Program-made: the position numbers and the translations under genes
Assembly (NCBI RefSeq): GCF_002803605.1
Contig: NZ_PHRG01000001.1
Location: 248,001 to 312,000, forward strand
Origin: Acinetobacter pseudolwoffii
Lineage (GTDB): Bacteria; Pseudomonadota; Gammaproteobacteria; Pseudomonadales; Moraxellaceae
Length of the DNA stretch: 64,000 bases
Direction: 5' to 3'
Shown: in pieces, positions 9,309-19,354 of the stretch
How the letters are laid out: each line of letters opens with the position of its first letter
How positions within the stretch are numbered: position 1 is the stretch's first letter
The notes under the pieces: generated by a model
Told to the model about the DNA's origin: nothing
What the model saw: the letters and a program-made list of their open reading frames with translations, nothing else
Databases searched by the model: none

Positions 9309-10190
9309 ATGTCCGCTCAACACTCTGATCAAGATGTAGAAGATTCACTTATAGTGCCTTCTCCTCTATTAGCTCAAGTGATTTTAACTCAACTCAATCC
9401 AGTTATTTATTCTCATAAACTTATTTTATTTCTTGATATTGATGGAACTATTTCTGAATTCCATCCTGATCCAACAAAAAATATAATTAAAGATGAAACC
9501 TTAAATACCTTGAAAGAGCTACAACAATATATTGAGTTGGTATTAATCACTGGACGTTCTATTGCACAAGCTCAAAAACTTATTTATCCCTTTGACTGGA
9601 ATATTGCCGGCTCACATGGTCTGGAATTAAACTATCAATCGCATTTAAGTCATTTAATTGATTTAAATTCTGAGCAATTTGAATTATTAAAAAATTATAT
9701 TACTGAACATAGCGCTCAGCTTCCTCAGATTCGAATAGAAAAGAAAGACTATTCGGTCGCACTGCATTTTCGTGAACATCCACATTTAGAAGATCTGGTG
9801 CATACATTTGCATTGGATTGTCTGACCCACTTTCAAGCATTTGAACTGAAGGCCGGGAAGTTTGTATTTGAGCTGGTACCCAAAGGTGCAAACAAAGGTT
9901 CAGCCATTCAACACATTCACCAGCAAGCTCATTTAAGTGATCATTACCCTATTTTTATCGGTGATGACCTGACCGATGAAGCTGGCTTTCAGGTGATTAA
10001 TAGCTTAAAGGGCTGTTCCATTAAAGTCGGCACGGGCAACACCGTAGCACAACATCGGCTCGAAAACGTAACACAAGTACAAGCTTTTTTAACGGAGCTT
10101 TTAGCATTATTTAAAGCACAACAACAACAATTATTGGAGAAATCACATGTCAAAACTCATTGTGTTATCAAATCGTGTGAATCTACCTAA
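9309..10190 (+). CDS. otsB: Trehalose-6-phosphate phosphatase
   Basis: OtsB removes the phosphate from trehalose-6-phosphate, the last step of trehalose synthesis, in the cytoplasm. It is a 293-residue HAD-superfamily enzyme. Motif I is LFLDIDGTISEF (Asp43 nucleophile, Asp45), ITGRS is the motif II region, and GDDLTDEAGF is the Mg-binding motif IV. A ribosome site AGGTAGAG precedes the ATG. It overlaps otsA by 44 bases, so the two are translationally coupled. The N-terminal half is more AT-rich than the rest. Trehalose serves as an osmoprotectant in this group. Confidence 0.95.
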   Translation: MSAQHSDQDVEDSLIVPSPLLAQVILTQLNPVIYSHKLILFLDIDGTISEFHPDPTKNIIKDETLNTLKELQQYIELVLITGRSIAQAQKLIYPFDWNIAGSHGLELNYQSHLSHLIDLNSEQFELLKNYITEHSAQLPQIRIEKKDYSVALHFREHPHLEDLVHTFALDCLTHFQAFELKAGKFVFELVPKGANKGSAIQHIHQQAHLSDHYPIFIGDDLTDEAGFQVINSLKGCSIKVGTGNTVAQHRLENVTQVQAFLTELLALFKAQQQQLLEKSHVKTHCVIKSCEST

Positions 10191-11580
10191 CCCAGACAAT
10201 ACACAGGCAGGTGGATTAGCGGTGGCATTGCAGGATGCTTTGCAGGATATTGGCGGCATTTGGGTCGGCTGGAATGGTTCCAGAGTCGATCATGGCAAAG
10301 AGCAGAAGTTTCAAATCCTCAAACATCAGAATGTTGAATATCATACGAGTCCTTTGACTGAGCCCCAATATCAGGGGTTTTATTGTGGTTTTGCCAATAA
10401 TGCCTTATGGCCGCTGATGCATGATCAGCATCAACTTGTGGATTATCAGCCACAGGATTTCAAAACCTATAAAGATGTCAATTTACGCTTTGCCAAGCAT
10501 CTGAAACAGGTCGCCTCTCCCCATGACATCATCTGGATTCATGATTACCATTTTTTAAGTGTGGCGCATTACTGTCGGAAACTGGGTATGCGTAACCGTA
10601 TTGGTTTCTTCCTGCATATTCCTTTTCCTGAACTGAAACTCTGGCAGACTTTACCAGCCTATCAGGATCTGGCGCATCATCTGGCTCATTTTGATGTACT
10701 CGGATTTCAAACCCCACGCGATCAGAAAAACTGTATCCAGTTTCTGGAACAGACCTTAAAAATCAAGCATCGTCATGATGAAATCCTGAATTATCAGTCA
10801 AGACGGATTTATGTGAAATGCTATCCAATTGGCGTGCATCCAGTTCAACTGCAAAATCAGGCGGCTGATAGCCAGCTTAGCAAATTGCCTTTTGATCTCG
10901 AGACAGTCCGTCCTTATAAACGTATTATTTCGGTCGACCGGATTGATTATAGTAAGGGTTTACTGGAGAAAATCGGATCCTTGCAAAGCTTGCTGGAAGA
11001 TCAGCCCGAATTTAAACATCAGTTTCAGCAACTGCAAATTGCCTGCCCATGCCGACTGGATGTCAAAACCTATAAAAACCTGTATGAGCAATTCCAGTCT
11101 GCCGTGCAGGAACTCAATACCCAGCATGGCACAGCAGACTGGCAACCTTTCGATTGCAGTTATGAAACCTTAGGTCATGAAGCCTTAATGCAACTGTATC
11201 GCAAGGCAGATATTTGCTGGGTCAATTCGATCCGGGACGGTATGAATCTGGTGGCGAAAGAATATATTGCGGCGCAGAATCCACTCGATCCGGGTGTTTT
11301 GATTCTGTCTAAATATGCCGGTGCTGCCGAACAAATGAAAGAAGCCTTACTGGTCGATCCTTATGAGCATGACAGTATGTCCAAAGCCTTGAAAAAAGCG
11401 CTGCGCATGTCTAAATCGGAGCGTTTAGAACGTTATCGTTATTTAAGCCAAGGCTTGAAAAACTTCGATATTATTCGCTGGCGAGATCAATTTATCACTG
11501 ACTTGAAAAAATCACAGAGTGTACGAATCTATCGTCCGGTGGCTAGCGGAATTTCCACCCAGTTCAGTGTGCATGCTTAA
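10147..11580 (+). CDS. otsA: Trehalose-6-phosphate synthase
   Basis: OtsA is a GT20 glycosyltransferase that joins UDP-glucose and glucose-6-phosphate. It is 477 residues, the normal length. The N-terminal loop SNRVNLP...AGGLAVAL binds substrate. Further family blocks are WIHDYHFL, VDRIDYSKGLLEK, and RDGMNLVAKEYIAAQ near the C-terminal nucleotide site. The start is chosen from TGGAGAA upstream of the ATG, inside the end of otsB. The order otsB-otsA with overlap gives one transcript, ended by the hairpin at 11596. Stress induction is likely but no operator was identified. Confidence 0.96.
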   Translation: MSKLIVLSNRVNLPNPDNTQAGGLAVALQDALQDIGGIWVGWNGSRVDHGKEQKFQILKHQNVEYHTSPLTEPQYQGFYCGFANNALWPLMHDQHQLVDYQPQDFKTYKDVNLRFAKHLKQVASPHDIIWIHDYHFLSVAHYCRKLGMRNRIGFFLHIPFPELKLWQTLPAYQDLAHHLAHFDVLGFQTPRDQKNCIQFLEQTLKIKHRHDEILNYQSRRIYVKCYPIGVHPVQLQNQAADSQLSKLPFDLETVRPYKRIISVDRIDYSKGLLEKIGSLQSLLEDQPEFKHQFQQLQIACPCRLDVKTYKNLYEQFQSAVQELNTQHGTADWQPFDCSYETLGHEALMQLYRKADICWVNSIRDGMNLVAKEYIAAQNPLDPGVLILSKYAGAAEQMKEALLVDPYEHDSMSKALKKALRMSKSERLERYRYLSQGLKNFDIIRWRDQFITDLKKSQSVRIYRPVASGISTQFSVHA

Positions 11581-11595
11581 ATACACACCTGAAAA

Positions 11596-11624
11596 AAACA
11601 CCAGCATTATGCTGGTGTTTCGTT
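11596..11624. terminator. Bidirectional terminator between otsA and the MFS gene
   Basis: Stem AAACACCAGC / GCTGGTGTTT with loop ATTAT. The left arm has an A run and the right arm a T run, so it can act in both directions. The stop codon of the convergent MFS gene lies inside it. Confidence 0.88.
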
Positions 11625-12854
11625 TTGTAGCGGAGAAATAAGCTCTTCGGCCGCTTGTGCATCTTTTGGATCTGCAGTCAGATGATTCAAAATCACAATA
11701 CTGAATAGACCTATCGCAATCACACTAAACACCAGACTCAAGCCAATAATTTCACTGCCGAAACCGACCAATGCCGGTCCGATCAGTGAACCTGTGTATG
11801 CAAATACCGATACATAGGATAATGCCACATGTGAAGCCAAGGTTTTTTGACGGCCTGCACGTGAAAACATTAACGGTACAATATTAGCACTGCCCAGACC
11901 GAGAATGGCATAGCCCAGCAACACTACTTGCCAGACTGGTGCAAAGACCACAGTCAATAAACCGGTTGCAGCCAAAATTGCACTCAGTAGAATGGTATTT
12001 TTTTCACCAAACTGTTGAATAATGAGATGTCCGCTGAAACGACCCAATACCATCAAGGCCGCAAAGAAGCTATAAGCCAAACCAGTTTGAGCCGCTGGCA
12101 AATTGAACTGGCTGGCAAGATAAATCCCGCTCCAGTCCATCGCTGCGCCTTCGGACAGGAACGCCACAAAACAGATCAAACCGATGCCTAGAATCGCCCA
12201 GGTGGGTGCTGCTTTTGTCGCTGACTGTTCTGATGAGGAGGTTTCCTCTAGCACTGTTTTTGGCTCAATCCCCAAGCTAAAAGGAATAGCCAATATTGCA
12301 ATCAATAGCAAAATCGCACTGACAATAACTGCGCCAGTTAAAGGCGCTAGACCGAATCCCATTAACGTGGTCATTCCCAGCACACCGGCCAGACCACCGA
12401 GGCTACATACGCCATGGAAACCCGACATTAAACTTTTAGCAAGTTTTTTCTCAACCTGTGCGGCCTGAATATTGACTGTCACCCCCAAAGCACCAGCACT
12501 GGCCCCAAAGAAAAACAGGCTGATCGCCATCATCAAATGATTCGGGCTATACGCCAAAGCAGGCAAGATAAACAAAAATGCTGTTAACACCACAGCCAGA
12601 ACAGCACGGCAACCTAATGTATTGGCGAGTCGGCCTGCCAGTGGCATCGCCAGCATGGATCCAATTCCGGCACAGAGTAATAACAGACCAAAGTCTGCAT
12701 GATTGAGTAACAGGCGCTGCTGTGCATAGGGAATTAAAGGTGCCCAAGCTGCGGTACTAAAACCCAAGCTAAAGAAGCACAATGCAGTCGCTATTTTCTG
12801 CCATAGATGGGGTGATGGAGACTGAATTCGAGAAAGCAGAGTTTGATTAAACAT
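11607..12854 (-). CDS. MFS transporter, YbjJ-like
   Basis: A 415-residue major facilitator protein with about 12 hydrophobic helices. It has the N-terminal pattern of the YbjJ-like group (FFSLGFSTAAWAPLIPYAQQ) and an A-motif-like loop (MPLAGRLANTLG). A charged central loop (EETSSSEQSATK) separates the two six-helix halves. The substrate cannot be told from the sequence; sugars or small organic compounds are suspected in the group. It is convergent with otsA and separated from the upstream glycosyltransferase by a terminator, so it has its own promoter in the approximately 50 bases before 12854 or reads through. Confidence 0.85.
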   Translation of the reverse strand: MFNQTLLSRIQSPSPHLWQKIATALCFFSLGFSTAAWAPLIPYAQQRLLLNHADFGLLLLCAGIGSMLAMPLAGRLANTLGCRAVLAVVLTAFLFILPALAYSPNHLMMAISLFFFGASAGALGVTVNIQAAQVEKKLAKSLMSGFHGVCSLGGLAGVLGMTTLMGFGLAPLTGAVIVSAILLLIAILAIPFSLGIEPKTVLEETSSSEQSATKAAPTWAILGIGLICFVAFLSEGAAMDWSGIYLASQFNLPAAQTGLAYSFFAALMVLGRFSGHLIIQQFGEKNTILLSAILAATGLLTVVFAPVWQVVLLGYAILGLGSANIVPLMFSRAGRQKTLASHVALSYVSVFAYTGSLIGPALVGFGSEIIGLSLVFSVIAIGLFSIVILNHLTADPKDAQAAEELISPLQNETPA

Positions 12855-12903
12855 TGTATTACCTAAAAAGAAGGCTCAGGCATCCATTACCGATCATCCA
12901 TAG

Positions 12904-12950
12904 AAAAACCCCACTGACTTATAGCTGAAATGTATAAGTAGGCGGGGCTT
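12904..12950 (-). terminator. Terminator at the end of the katE operon
   Basis: Imperfect long stem, ACCCCACTGACTTATA pairing with TATAAGTAGGCGGGG across a 9-base loop. On the minus strand a five-T run follows. It lies about 110 bases past the glycosyltransferase stop. Confidence 0.7.
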
Positions 12951-13059
12951 AATTTGCGTGAATTATAAACAGAATAATTTTAAATGGAATAGCTTTTAGG
13001 CGCTAATTTCAAGATTTTTTACAAGTGGCTGATTGTATAAAATTTATAATTTTGTAATT

Positions 13060-13773
13060 TTATTTGCATAGGCTGATCGGTTTTTCAGCGGCTTGTTTAA
13101 GCTCCAGATTTTGCAGAAAATGTGCAAAACCGGCTGCAATTTTTGAGCTAAGCCGACTGCTGGTGGTCACTCTGAGCTGATTCGACCAGATAATCTTTGC
13201 CCCGACATGTTCTAGGCGATGGATGAAATCGACATCTTCATGACAGTCCAGTTGCTGAAAGCCGTTTACCTGTAGATAAGACGCGGCCTTAAAACATAGA
13301 TTTGCCCCATGAATATGACGGTGATCCATCTTGTCCTGATAATGACTCAGATAAGTCTGACGGGCTAATGTGCTTAAATGCCCCCATTCATCCAGATCGA
13401 CCACCCCACAAATCACATCCGCCGGTTGGTGCTGCAACATGACCTGAAACCAGTCACGCTGTACAAAAGAATCGGCATCAGTACAACAAATCCAGTCACA
13501 ACCCTGCTCGATCATGTGCTGAACGCCCAAATGACGTGCCTTTCCTACATTTTTAAAATGACAACTGATCGTCTGAATTCCCGACTGCTGAACTTTGCTT
13601 GCAGTAGAATCGGTGCAACTGTCTAAAACCACCAGAATCTTGATCTCGGGCAGAACTGCTAATTTTCCCACATGCTGAAAGAAGTAAAGTCGTGCAGATT
13701 TTAATGCCTTCAGGCAACGTTCAATATAGGCTTCTTCATTACAGGCCGGAATCACCACCGCAATTTTCTTCAT
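13060..13773 (-). CDS. Family 2 glycosyltransferase
   Basis: A 237-residue GT-A fold enzyme. The N-terminus has the GT2 start (VVIPACNEEAYIERCLKAL), a nucleotide-binding Asp (VLDSCTDST) and a DxD-type motif (CCTDADSFVQ), then a later acidic block (DCHEDVDFIHRLEH). There is no transmembrane segment, so it is probably cytoplasmic. Its ATG overlaps the stop of the methyltransferase (ATGA), and it is the last gene of the operon. Acceptor and sugar are unknown. The operon context (deacetylase, methyltransferase, acyl-CoA-dehydrogenase-like) suggests a modified glycoconjugate. Confidence 0.88.
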   Translation of the reverse strand: MKKIAVVIPACNEEAYIERCLKALKSARLYFFQHVGKLAVLPEIKILVVLDSCTDSTASKVQQSGIQTISCHFKNVGKARHLGVQHMIEQGCDWICCTDADSFVQRDWFQVMLQHQPADVICGVVDLDEWGHLSTLARQTYLSHYQDKMDHRHIHGANLCFKAASYLQVNGFQQLDCHEDVDFIHRLEHVGAKIIWSNQLRVTTSSRLSSKIAAGFAHFLQNLELKQAAEKPISLCK

Positions 13774-14384
13774 TTCAAGCCCTCCTGCTCAGCTACGGAT
13801 TGCGCAGAATTCAGCCACAGATCGACCAGAAAGTCTGAATCCTGTACGCTGAGATTATGCTTATATTTTAACTGGGCTTTTAATTGTCGATGTACCTCTT
13901 CACCATTTAAGCTAAATCCTGCAATCGGCGCGCGCCAATGACAACTCAAGATACATCCACCCGGTTCCAGTGCAGTATGCAACCATGCCAGCACCTGTTG
14001 TAATGCGGCCGGATCTAAATAATATAGAATCTCACTGATCACAATGAGCTGAAATTTCTGTTGCGGCAAGTGATCTGGCACAATCCGCTGTAGCACCTGT
14101 ACATGCGGATAAGCATGTAAACGCTGCCGAGCCAATTGAATAGCAGTTTCGTTGGCATCCAGACACATTAAAGTTGCTGTTCGCTGTGCCAGTTCCTGAC
14201 TGAAGATGCCATTACTACAACCAATTTCAATCGCGGAGTCAAACTGCAAACGCGGCAAGACCGCCAGACAAATCTGCCGTTTGCGCTGTTCATACCAGCG
14301 TTGTTCATAGTGCCAGGGATCTCCCTGATTCAGCGCATACAAGGCATCAAAATATTCCTGATCATAGGCTACTTTACTATTCAT
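13770..14384 (-). CDS. SAM-dependent methyltransferase, NodS-like
   Basis: A 204-residue class I methyltransferase. Motif I is AIEIGCSNGIFSQEL, the post-I acidic residue is in LMCLDANE, and ILYYLDP lies in the motif IV-V region. The start (DPWHYEQRWYEQRKR) is like the NodS group of N-methyltransferases that act on deacetylated amino sugars. That specificity is inference. It fits well beside a PIG-L deacetylase and a glycosyltransferase. It overlaps the upstream deacetylase gene by 8 bases and the downstream gene by 4. Confidence 0.87.
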   Translation of the reverse strand: MNSKVAYDQEYFDALYALNQGDPWHYEQRWYEQRKRQICLAVLPRLQFDSAIEIGCSNGIFSQELAQRTATLMCLDANETAIQLARQRLHAYPHVQVLQRIVPDHLPQQKFQLIVISEILYYLDPAALQQVLAWLHTALEPGGCILSCHWRAPIAGFSLNGEEVHRQLKAQLKYKHNLSVQDSDFLVDLWLNSAQSVAEQEGLK

Positions 14385-15159
14385 ACAGATACACCTCCCA
14401 GGGTTGTAAAATACGCTGTAATGCCTGCTCTGGCAGAATGGGTGCCTGTTCTATGCTAGGGTCAAGCTCGATCTGACTCTTAAAACACCGCGCAGCTCGA
14501 GACTTATAGTGCAATTCTCGATCAGTCAATTTGAGTTGATGAGCGATGGTCCAGGGAATTCTGGTATCTCCAGGTGTGGCCCAATGCCAGGCCCAAATCA
14601 GGACCTGAATACAGGATAAGTGCCGTTCGGTTGCTAGCTGTTGGGTGACCTGCCCTGTAATTTCATGATCTGGATGTCCATCATGCACAAAGGTGGTAAT
14701 GAGCACATCATTGGGCTGCAAATAAGATTGCAAATGCTGTTTCAGCAGTTCTCGCTGTTCTGCGACCTGGCCATCCTGAATATCCAGCGCAATCCGCAGA
14801 ATATTCTGCTTCAATGCTAACTCTTCCAAAGCTGCTCGCGTTTCAGCAGGACGAATCTGGTTCAACTCTTCCGGGTTATACAAAATCGAGTCTGGATGGC
14901 TGGCGGTACCATTGGTAACGGCAAAAAGTACAATCTGATATCCCAATGTGTCCAGACGCTGAATCAGACCGCCACAACCCAAAATTTCATCATCCGGATG
15001 CGGGGCAATAATGCAGACTCGGGCATCTGATGGAATAATGCTGGGAATATCGAATTCCGGCATCTGTTGCAAAATCTGGCAAGAGCGCCATTCTTCAAGC
15101 CGTGTACCTTCGCCATGGATGACACGGTCTTCGACAATCTCGTGTCTTATAATGTCCAT
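14377..15159 (-). CDS. PIG-L (LmbE-like) family deacetylase
   Basis: A 260-residue zinc-dependent N-deacetylase of the LmbE/PIG-L type. The metal motif PHPDDEILGCGG lies at about residue 52, and the second His motif (HDGHPDHEI) is present. Family members remove N-acetyl groups from GlcNAc-type sugars or amides. It overlaps the preceding gene by 13 bases and the next by 8. With a NodS-like methyltransferase and a GT2 downstream, a deacetylate-then-methylate step on an amino sugar is plausible but not proven. Confidence 0.88.
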   Translation of the reverse strand: MDIIRHEIVEDRVIHGEGTRLEEWRSCQILQQMPEFDIPSIIPSDARVCIIAPHPDDEILGCGGLIQRLDTLGYQIVLFAVTNGTASHPDSILYNPEELNQIRPAETRAALEELALKQNILRIALDIQDGQVAEQRELLKQHLQSYLQPNDVLITTFVHDGHPDHEITGQVTQQLATERHLSCIQVLIWAWHWATPGDTRIPWTIAHQLKLTDRELHYKSRAARCFKSQIELDPSIEQAPILPEQALQRILQPWEVYLYE

Positions 15160-16130
15160 AACTCTTCCTCCTGCACACTCAATTCACCAATCCGTTCCAG
15201 ATCAAAGGCGGCATGGCTCTGACGAATAAACACCGGCAGATCGGCTGCAAGTCGGGCAAAATGTGGCTGCTCGCAATACGGTGCAGCGCCAAGGGCCTTA
15301 CCCACCTGAGTCAGCACGTTTAAAGCGGTCGCTTCAACCTGAGCACGCAAGGCCTGAATCTGTAATTGATGGGGAAATTTAGGCTGCTGATCAATTAAAT
15401 CTGCGACTTGATAAAACAAAGCCTGTGTCGCTAAAAGCTTCCGACTGATTTCACCGAGATACATGGCCTTATAGGCATGCGGTTTTAACAAGACAGCCTG
15501 TTTTAAATATTCAGCCAAACGCACGGTTGCGCCGTACCAGCAGGCAGCCACGCCGGCAGCGCCATGCCAGAAGCCCGCCCGATCCAGATAAGCATTCGGC
15601 GCTGCAACTTTTTCAGCATTAACCTGATTCAGTTCAAGCCGGGCAGTCAAGGTATGCTGCATGCCCACCGCCTGCCAAATGTCCGTATGATGCTGAATAC
15701 CTGCTTGTTGCAGATCAAGAATCAGCAACTGTGATCGTTGCTGCTCATCACGATAAGTCAGCAGACCATATTGCACCCAGACCGAGGCAGAACACCAAGG
15801 CTTTATTCCTGTAAGTTTTCCAGCGTCTAATATTAAAGGGCTTGGCCCGCCTTCTGCCGCCCAGACTGCCCATAGACCTTTTTGCTCTAGCGGAATATTC
15901 AGTTCATGCAAAATGGCCAAGGCATCCAGATGTGATTCAAACAGTTTGCCCAGACTCAGATTGCTTGCGGAAACCTGACTAAGCATCCGCCAGCGTTTTA
16001 AGGTGTTTCCAGAAGCGGGATAAGGAATCTGATCGGAAATCGATACCAGTTCCATCAGGGTCTTAGGAATTTTTTCTTCTAGCTCCAGCGGAGAATTTTC
16101 AAATCTTTGTAATATTGAACCGAGGTTCAT
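15147..16130 (-). CDS. Acyl-CoA dehydrogenase-like protein
   Basis: A 327-residue protein with the overall layout of the acyl-CoA dehydrogenase fold. An N-terminal helical part (SHLDALAILHELN) is followed by a middle beta region (GLWAVWAAEGGPSPLIL, LTGIKPWCSAS) and a C-terminal helical bundle (GFWHGAAGVAACWYGATVRLAEYL). It is shorter than a typical enzyme (about 380). The usual catalytic Glu cannot be placed with confidence. It may oxidise an acyl or amine substrate in the pathway of its operon, or be a degenerate FAD-binding protein. Confidence 0.7.
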   Translation of the reverse strand: MNLGSILQRFENSPLELEEKIPKTLMELVSISDQIPYPASGNTLKRWRMLSQVSASNLSLGKLFESHLDALAILHELNIPLEQKGLWAVWAAEGGPSPLILDAGKLTGIKPWCSASVWVQYGLLTYRDEQQRSQLLILDLQQAGIQHHTDIWQAVGMQHTLTARLELNQVNAEKVAAPNAYLDRAGFWHGAAGVAACWYGATVRLAEYLKQAVLLKPHAYKAMYLGEISRKLLATQALFYQVADLIDQQPKFPHQLQIQALRAQVEATALNVLTQVGKALGAAPYCEQPHFARLAADLPVFIRQSHAAFDLERIGELSVQEEELWTL

Positions 16131-16180
16131 GCAGGTTCTTCCTCATAAAATACGGCACTGTTGTTATGTTTTAAAGTCAG

Positions 16181-16390
16181 TTAATGGGAAAGTTTTCGCA
16201 TTTGTTTTAACCGTGTGGTCAGGCCTAATAACTTACGGCGTGCCATGATTTCTTCTTCATTGAAACAAAGTTGCTGCATCAGTTCAGCTAAAGGCAAATG
16301 GTTATGCTCAATGAGATAGATGTCCTGTTCTCGGTTCCATTTGGCTTGCTGTACCTGTGCCAATAACTTTTTGGCATCCGGTCTTACCAT
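16181..16390 (-). CDS. Small hypothetical protein in the katE operon
   Basis: About 69 residues, highly helical (DAKKLLAQVQQAKWNREQD, MQQLCFNEEEIMARRKLLG), basic at the end. The pattern resembles a short DNA-binding or adaptor helix bundle but no family is recognised. The ATG at 16390 is chosen. An upstream TTG at 16432 would extend it by 14 residues and has AGGAG too close to be ideal. It lies between katE and the acyl-CoA-dehydrogenase-like gene and is presumably cotranscribed. Confidence 0.55.
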   Translation of the reverse strand: MVRPDAKKLLAQVQQAKWNREQDIYLIEHNHLPLAELMQQLCFNEEEIMARRKLLGLTTRLKQMRKLSH

Positions 16391-16452
16391 ATTATTTATC
16401 CATTTTGAAACCAGAAGGATAGAAGCCGCCAAGGCTCCTATCCTCTAGTGGT

Positions 16453-18576
16453 TTAGGCAGGAATGCTTTCTGCAACCAATTCACGCGCCCAGACACGATG
16501 GTTCATGATCAAAGTCTTGAAGCTGTCTTGTACCGCGTCAAACTGTTCATGCGCCAAAGTCCCTTCATCCCTGATCAGGCGCAGATCTTCAATCAGTTTG
16601 CCTTTATCACCCAGGAAAATAATCGGTTTCAGGTGCTTATACGCTTCCAGCAGATAATGAGTCGCCACACCATCTTTCATCACCACATCGTAATTGTCAC
16701 CGTCAGCAATCACCACGGCATCATAGGCAATCGATGGCTCGGCTTTTTGCATACCGTCAGAAGGAATTACCTCGCCTTGCTGACCCAGTACCGGACCCGG
16801 TTTCGGGGTCAGTACATCGACCACAGCACCCTCTGATTCTGCCCAGGCTTGAACGGCTTTGATACTGGCCTCATTGGCTTTATCGTGTACCAGTAGCGCG
16901 ATTTTCCGTGCCTTAATATCTTCGGGTTTAAAGGCCTCGAAAGATAAACGCGGTGAAACCTTTACCTCTGGCAATGTTGCCGCTTTTTTCTCTGCCGGAA
17001 TTTCAATGCCCAATTGATCCGCAACTTGCTGAGCCAAGTCCAAGTCGATGTTACACAGCACTTCCAGTACTTCACGCTCACGAATATATTTGCGTTCTAC
17101 CTTGCTCAGTTCAAAGACATAGGCATCGACAATATGTTTTTGTTCATGGGGTGCCTGGCTGCGATAGAAAAGACGAGGCTGACTGAAATGATCACTAAAA
17201 GATTCACTGCGCTGACGGATCTTGTGACCATCAATACGTTCCTGATAGCTTTCAAAACCACCATCTTGTGCTGCTGGCGGAGCTTCAGCCGGCCAGTGAT
17301 CATCAATCGAGTTTGGTTCATAACTGGCTTGACCGGTATGTACAATACGCTGATGTAACCCATCACGCTGATTATTGTGGAACGGACAAACCGGCTTGTT
17401 GATTGGAATCTGGTGGAAGTTTGGACCACCTAAACGGCTGAGCTGGGTATCGGTATAGGAGAACAGACGTGCTTGTAATAAGGGATCATTGGTAAAATCT
17501 AGTCCCGGCACAATATGTCCCGGACAGAATGCTACCTGCTCGGTTTCACCAAAGAAATAATCGACATTACGGTTCAGCACCATTCTGCCAATCGGCGTCA
17601 CCGGCACCAGTTCTTCCGGAATAATTTTGGTTGGATCCAGCAAATCGAAGTCATATTTCATTTCATCTTCTTCTGGAACGACCTGTACACCGAGCTCCCA
17701 TTCTGGATAATTCCCGGATGCAATCGCTTCGTATAAGTCACGACGATGGAAATCCGGGTCTTTACCCGCCAGTTTTTGTGCTTCATCCCAGACCAGTTGG
17801 GCTAGGCCCTGTTTTGGCGTCCAGTGAAATTTCACAAAAACCGCTTTATTTTCGGCATTGATCAACCGGAAGCTATGCACCCCAAAGCCTTGAATGGCTC
17901 TTAAATTACGCGGAATACCCCGATCTGACATGGCCCACATCACCGCATGCGCTGATTCAGGCACTAAAGAAACAAAATCCCAGAACGTATCATGTGCTGA
18001 TGCACCGGTTGGAATTTCAGTTTGTGGCTCAGGCTTCACCGCATGTACAAAATCCGGGAACTTGATCCCGTCCTGAATAAAGAATACCGGCGCATCATTC
18101 GCCACCAGGTCAAAATTACCTTCTTCAGTATAAAACTTGGTCGCGAAACCACGAATATCGCGTACAGTATCTGCCGAACCACGCGGCCCCTGTACCGTAG
18201 AAAAACGTACAAATACCGGCGTTTGTACACTGGTATTGGTCAGAAAGCCTGCCTTGGTCAGCTTTTCATTGCCTGGATAAGCTTCAAAAAAACCATGTGC
18301 ACCGACACCACGCGCATGCACAATACGCTCAGGAATACGTTCGTGGTCAAAATGTGTGATCTTTTCACGCAGAATAAAATCTTCCATTAAGGTCGCACCA
18401 CGAACACCTGCTTTAAGACTGTTCTGGTTATCTGAGATTTTAACGCCCTGATTGGTGGTGAGTGTCTGCTCGGTTGCATCGCTACGATATACGTCAAGCT
18501 GCTCACTCTTTTTATTGGTATTTTGCTTATCTAAACCATTTTTGCCTGTGGCTGGACTATTCGCCTTAATTTTCAT
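16453..18576 (-). CDS. katE: Large-subunit catalase HPII type
   Basis: KatE breaks down hydrogen peroxide. It is 707 residues, the clade-2 large-subunit size. The catalytic His87 lies in [12 protein letters not shown], Asn160 in [14 protein letters not shown], and the haem-ligand Tyr374 in [14 protein letters not shown]. From about residue 555 on there is the extra flavodoxin/DJ-1-like domain ([18 protein letters not shown]) specific to large catalases. AAGGA precedes the ATG. It is the first gene of a run of six closely spaced minus-strand genes, so peroxide or stationary-phase control probably extends to the glycoconjugate-type genes behind it. dps is divergent. Confidence 0.97.
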   Translation of the reverse strand: MKIKANSPATGKNGLDKQNTNKKSEQLDVYRSDATEQTLTTNQGVKISDNQNSLKAGVRGATLMEDFILREKITHFDHERIPERIVHARGVGAHGFFEAYPGNEKLTKAGFLTNTSVQTPVFVRFSTVQGPRGSADTVRDIRGFATKFYTEEGNFDLVANDAPVFFIQDGIKFPDFVHAVKPEPQTEIPTGASAHDTFWDFVSLVPESAHAVMWAMSDRGIPRNLRAIQGFGVHSFRLINAENKAVFVKFHWTPKQGLAQLVWDEAQKLAGKDPDFHRRDLYEAIASGNYPEWELGVQVVPEEDEMKYDFDLLDPTKIIPEELVPVTPIGRMVLNRNVDYFFGETEQVAFCPGHIVPGLDFTNDPLLQARLFSYTDTQLSRLGGPNFHQIPINKPVCPFHNNQRDGLHQRIVHTGQASYEPNSIDDHWPAEAPPAAQDGGFESYQERIDGHKIRQRSESFSDHFSQPRLFYRSQAPHEQKHIVDAYVFELSKVERKYIREREVLEVLCNIDLDLAQQVADQLGIEIPAEKKAATLPEVKVSPRLSFEAFKPEDIKARKIALLVHDKANEASIKAVQAWAESEGAVVDVLTPKPGPVLGQQGEVIPSDGMQKAEPSIAYDAVVIADGDNYDVVMKDGVATHYLLEAYKHLKPIIFLGDKGKLIEDLRLIRDEGTLAHEQFDAVQDSFKTLIMNHRVWARELVAESIPA

Positions 18577-19354
18577 GATGTTTTCCTTGCTGAGATTGAG
18601 TTTAGTGCAGATATTTTTGTCTATCTCAAAGTCGCTTGAGCTTTATGTCTCGCATGGGTTGGCCAATAACATGATTCCCGCAAACCCAGTTGCTACAGCC
18701 CATGCTGTCTCAAGTCAGCACTTCATCTCAGTGTTCTGTCTCGAAGGATTTTGCTTTCTGGGATATTGTTATTGACTGCGCCTGTGTCCTAACATAACTG
18801 CATTTAGGAAAGAGGTTTATTATTCTTTGTTGTGCCTTGTTTAATTAAGGCAGCGTTGTGTTATTTTTTTATAACCCCCTCTTTTTTTATGATCTTTGCA
18901 CACAGCCATCTCATTCATTTAAAAGAGATATAAAATTTTAGTCATGCTATGTTGCAATAAAAGTTCTTCAGGCAAGATGTGATAGTGCGTACAAATCCGT
19001 CATCATGAATCAGTGCAATATTTCCATTCTGAAATAGCTAAGGCTTTTTTCAACGTTCTAAATCTGTTGGGATAATTATCGCTAGGTTGATAAAGAGAAA
19101 TAAGTTTATTAAATTGAAAAGTTACAATCCTCTCTGCAGGCTATACATAATGACTAAACTTCCTGCCTGTCTATTGATCTAATATCTATAACTTATAAAC
19201 ACTTAAATCTTTCAGCTTGTTCATATTGATGATGCAAATTAAGTTTCAATTCGGGAGTCATCATCAAGATCGAACCCTCGTTTGACTCGGACTTCGAATA
19301 CATCTGGCTTTATTTTAATACACAGCATGTTGTTAAATTTTAAGGAGTAAGAGC
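18577..19354. promoter_or_regulatory. katE-dps divergent intergenic region
   Basis: A 778-base region between the divergent katE and dps genes. It must hold both promoters. It is long for this purpose and contains no convincing gene; frames across 18452-18775 are weak. I could not identify an OxyR or RpoS-type site by eye. AAGGAGTAAG just before 19355 is the dps ribosome site. Confidence 0.5.

Noticed and set aside
12904..12950. Possible riboswitch in front of the MFS gene
   Set aside because: The hairpin and T run lie right behind the glycosyltransferase gene on the same strand and are simply explained as that operon's terminator.
16463..18390. Several plus-strand frames opposite katE
   Set aside because: They are shadows of a well-supported catalase gene, with no ribosome sites or recognisable protein features.
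18452..18775. Gene between katE and dps
   Set aside because: The frame begins inside katE antisense, lacks a ribosome site, and its composition does not look like protein.
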